A stretch of 7,770 nucleotides of DNA from Candidatus Cardinium sp. cBcalN2. GTDB taxonomy: Bacteria > Bacteroidota > Bacteroidia > Cytophagales > Amoebophilaceae. This document shows positions 6,241-7,770 of this stretch, piece by piece. Below the pieces are notes generated by a model that saw only the letters and a program-made list of their open reading frames with translations, was not told the origin of the DNA and did not search any database. How positions within the stretch are numbered: position 1 is the stretch's first letter; each line of letters starts with the position of its first letter. Where the stretch lies: the NCBI RefSeq assembly GCF_022810445.1, contig NZ_JAACGD010000141.1, positions 1-7,770 on the forward strand, read 5' to 3'. A program made the translations under genes and the position numbers.

Positions 6241-7641
6241 ATGGTAGCTTTAGATGGCATTATGGATCATCCCATCTTGCGTCAAATTGGTCAGATGGCT
6301 GATGGGCTTCAATTAAAAACCTATGTAGTAGGTGGGTTTGTACGAGATTTGTGTTTAGGACGTATGTCCAAAGATATTGATATTGTTTGCGTAGGGGATG
6401 GTATGGCTCTGGCACAAGTTGTAGCAAAGTATAAAGATGTTCCCGTTACCTTATTTAAAAGTTTTGGTACTGCCATGTTGCAGTGGGATGGGTGCGACGT
6501 GGAGTTTGTAGGTGCTAGAAAGGAATCTTATTTGCCGAATTCTCGTAATCCAAGTGTATCAACTGGGACGCTGGCTGATGACCAACTGCGTCGAGATTTC
6601 ACTATCAATGCCATGGCAATCTCTTTAAATAAAAAAGATTATGGGCGATTATTGGATCCATTTAATGGACAGCATGACTTGATAAATGGCTTGATTAGAA
6701 CGCCTTATAATCCGAATCAAACTTTTTCAGATGATCCATTACGCATTATGCGTGCCATACGATTGGCTACTCAACTAAATTTTACCATAGCACCAGAAAC
6801 ATGGGTAGCCATGTCGGCTGTTGGCAATCGATTGCTTATTATCGCTCAGGAACGTATTGCCGAAGAGTTACATAAAATGATAGCTACTGATCGACCCGCT
6901 TATGGCTTTAAACTTTTGTTTGATAGCCACCTATTATCAGTGGTACTACCAGAACTACAAAAGCTTTCAGGAAAAGAACAGATTGGTTGCCATTCTCATA
7001 AAGATAATTTTCTACATACCCTTGAAGTTTTGGACAATGTGGCCCGACATTCTTCTAAATTATGGCTTCGTTGGGCAGCTGTTTTTCATGATATAGCCAA
7101 GCCATTGACCAAAAAATTTGATCCTATACATGGTTTTTCTTTTCACGGTCACGAAGATCTAGGTGCTAGAATGTTACCTAAACTCTTTAAAAGAATGCGC
7201 TTTCCTACTAGCAAGGAAATTCTGGGATATGTACAAAAATTGGTTAGATTACACTTGCGCCCTATAGCCTTGGCAAAGGAGGTCACTGATACGGCCATAC
7301 GGCGCTTTTTATATGAGGTTGGAGATGACTTAGAGGATTTATTCTTATTGTGTAGAGCCGATATTACCTCCAAAAATGAAATCAAGGTGCAACAATATTT
7401 AGCTAACTTTGATAGGGTTCAAAAAAGGGTTTTAGCGGTAGAAGCACGTGATAAGATTAGAAATTTTCAACCGGTTATTACTGGTGCTGTTATTATGGAA
7501 ACGTTTGGCCTAAAACCTTGTGCTCAGGTGGGTTTTATTAAAGAGGCTGTTAAAGAAGCTATATTAGAGGGTAAGATTAAGAATGAATACCAAGAAGCAT
7601 TTAATTATATGTTGATGGTTGGTAAAGATTATCTAAGGTGA
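6241..7641 (+). CDS. cca: CCA-adding tRNA nucleotidyltransferase with HD domain
   Basis: The enzyme adds or repairs the 3' CCA end of tRNAs in the cytoplasm. Counting from the ATG at 6241 (466 residues), the class II nucleotidyltransferase head shows GGFVRD at 31-36, the metal-binding DID at 45-47, LRRDFTINAMA at 116-126, DDPLRIMRAIRLA at 164-176 and ERIAEELHKM at 204-213. An HD domain follows, with His259 in NFLHTLEV, His283-Asp284 in VFHDIAKP, HGHED at 302-306 and Asp374 in RADITSKN, so a metal-dependent phosphohydrolase activity is possible. The head-plus-HD layout and length match Bacteroidota homologues known to me. A TTG at 6214 (9 residues longer) and an ATG at 6262 are alternative starts; 6241 fits the usual N-terminal length best. 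There is no Shine-Dalgarno at useful spacing. A single-protein CCA enzyme or an A-adding specialist cannot be separated by eye, but no second nucleotidyltransferase is visible here. Confidence 0.94.
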   Translation: MVALDGIMDHPILRQIGQMADGLQLKTYVVGGFVRDLCLGRMSKDIDIVCVGDGMALAQVVAKYKDVPVTLFKSFGTAMLQWDGCDVEFVGARKESYLPNSRNPSVSTGTLADDQLRRDFTINAMAISLNKKDYGRLLDPFNGQHDLINGLIRTPYNPNQTFSDDPLRIMRAIRLATQLNFTIAPETWVAMSAVGNRLLIIAQERIAEELHKMIATDRPAYGFKLLFDSHLLSVVLPELQKLSGKEQIGCHSHKDNFLHTLEVLDNVARHSSKLWLRWAAVFHDIAKPLTKKFDPIHGFSFHGHEDLGARMLPKLFKRMRFPTSKEILGYVQKLVRLHLRPIALAKEVTDTAIRRFLYEVGDDLEDLFLLCRADITSKNEIKVQQYLANFDRVQKRVLAVEARDKIRNFQPVITGAVIMETFGLKPCAQVGFIKEAVKEAILEGKIKNEYQEAFNYMLMVGKDYLR

Positions 7642-7647
7642 AAAAAA

Positions 7648-7770
7648 CTACTGAAAGCAGCGCCTATAGTTGTAATATCCATTCACTACCCTAGCAGAAC
7701 TGGACTCCAAACCGCCATAGCCTTGAATGGATACTAAAAATTGTTTCCGTTCATCACTATGGCTTATGCT
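7648..7770 (-). CDS. 3' end of a convergent gene, product unrecognised (partial)
   Basis: On the minus strand one frame stays open from the window edge to a TAG at 7650-7648, giving the last 40 residues of a possible protein. The other two minus frames have stops within the first dozen codons. The stretch includes VSIQGYGGLESSSARVVNGY, followed by a Tyr/Arg-rich end finishing in Cys-Phe-Gln. Gly, Ser and aromatic content with alternating hydrophobic residues would suit beta strands, but I recognise no family. Its stop is 6 nt from the stop of the CCA gene, so the two genes would converge tail to tail, and a T run follows its stop. The start lies outside the window. A chance open frame of 40 codons is possible. 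Confidence 0.4.
   Translation of the reverse strand, partial: SISHSDERKQFLVSIQGYGGLESSSARVVNGYYNYRRCFQ

Noticed and set aside
6902..7385. Additional frames within cca, plus strand 6902-7096 and minus strand 7149-7385
   Set aside because: Both overlap conserved HD-domain sequence in other frames and have no features of their own.
7638..7694. GTG overlapping the cca stop (GTGA) opening an 18-codon plus-strand frame
   Set aside because: The frame ends quickly at TAG and competes with the longer open minus-strand frame; translational coupling is not supported.

Overview
The window looks like a chromosomal segment of a low-GC member of the Bacteroidota. The main evidence is a DUF4290 protein, a family I know only from this phylum, lying between a UvrD/PcrA helicase gene and murA. 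The absence of Shine-Dalgarno sequences before the starts, several TAnnTTTG (Bacteroidota -7) promoter matches, and an intergenic hairpin resembling dispersed Bacteroidota repeats all fit. The AT-rich composition and the unusual lipase-like lipoprotein would suit a reduced, host-associated lineage such as the Amoebophilus/Cardinium group, but that placement is inference; a free-living Cytophagales relative cannot be excluded.

Layout. Positions 1-184 are non-coding as far as can be judged and hold a strong hairpin (81-108) inside what looks like a dispersed intergenic repeat. A minus-strand cluster follows, transcribed in the order 4406 to 185: a full-length UvrD/PcrA-type helicase, a DUF4290 protein and MurA, separated by 48 and 31 nt and so probably an operon. 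A 431-nt non-coding divergent region (4407-4837) holds candidate promoters in both directions, nested inverted repeats and a perfect 14-bp palindrome. Two plus-strand genes follow: a predicted lipoprotein of the alpha/beta-hydrolase (lipase) fold and a CCA-adding tRNA nucleotidyltransferase with an HD domain. The last 120 bases carry the apparent 3' end of a convergent minus-strand gene whose stop lies 6 nt beyond the stop of the CCA gene.

How the genes relate. The leftward cluster joins genome maintenance (helicase) with the first committed step of peptidoglycan synthesis (MurA), so the organism probably still makes murein precursors. MurA has Asp in place of the catalytic Cys, which predicts fosfomycin insensitivity. 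The rightward pair combines an envelope or exported hydrolase of unknown substrate with a housekeeping tRNA maturation enzyme. I see no mobile element with an intact transposase, no CRISPR array, and no rRNA or tRNA gene. The region is mainly housekeeping; the parts that merit a second look are the divergent intergenic region, the lipoprotein hydrolase and the left-edge repeat.
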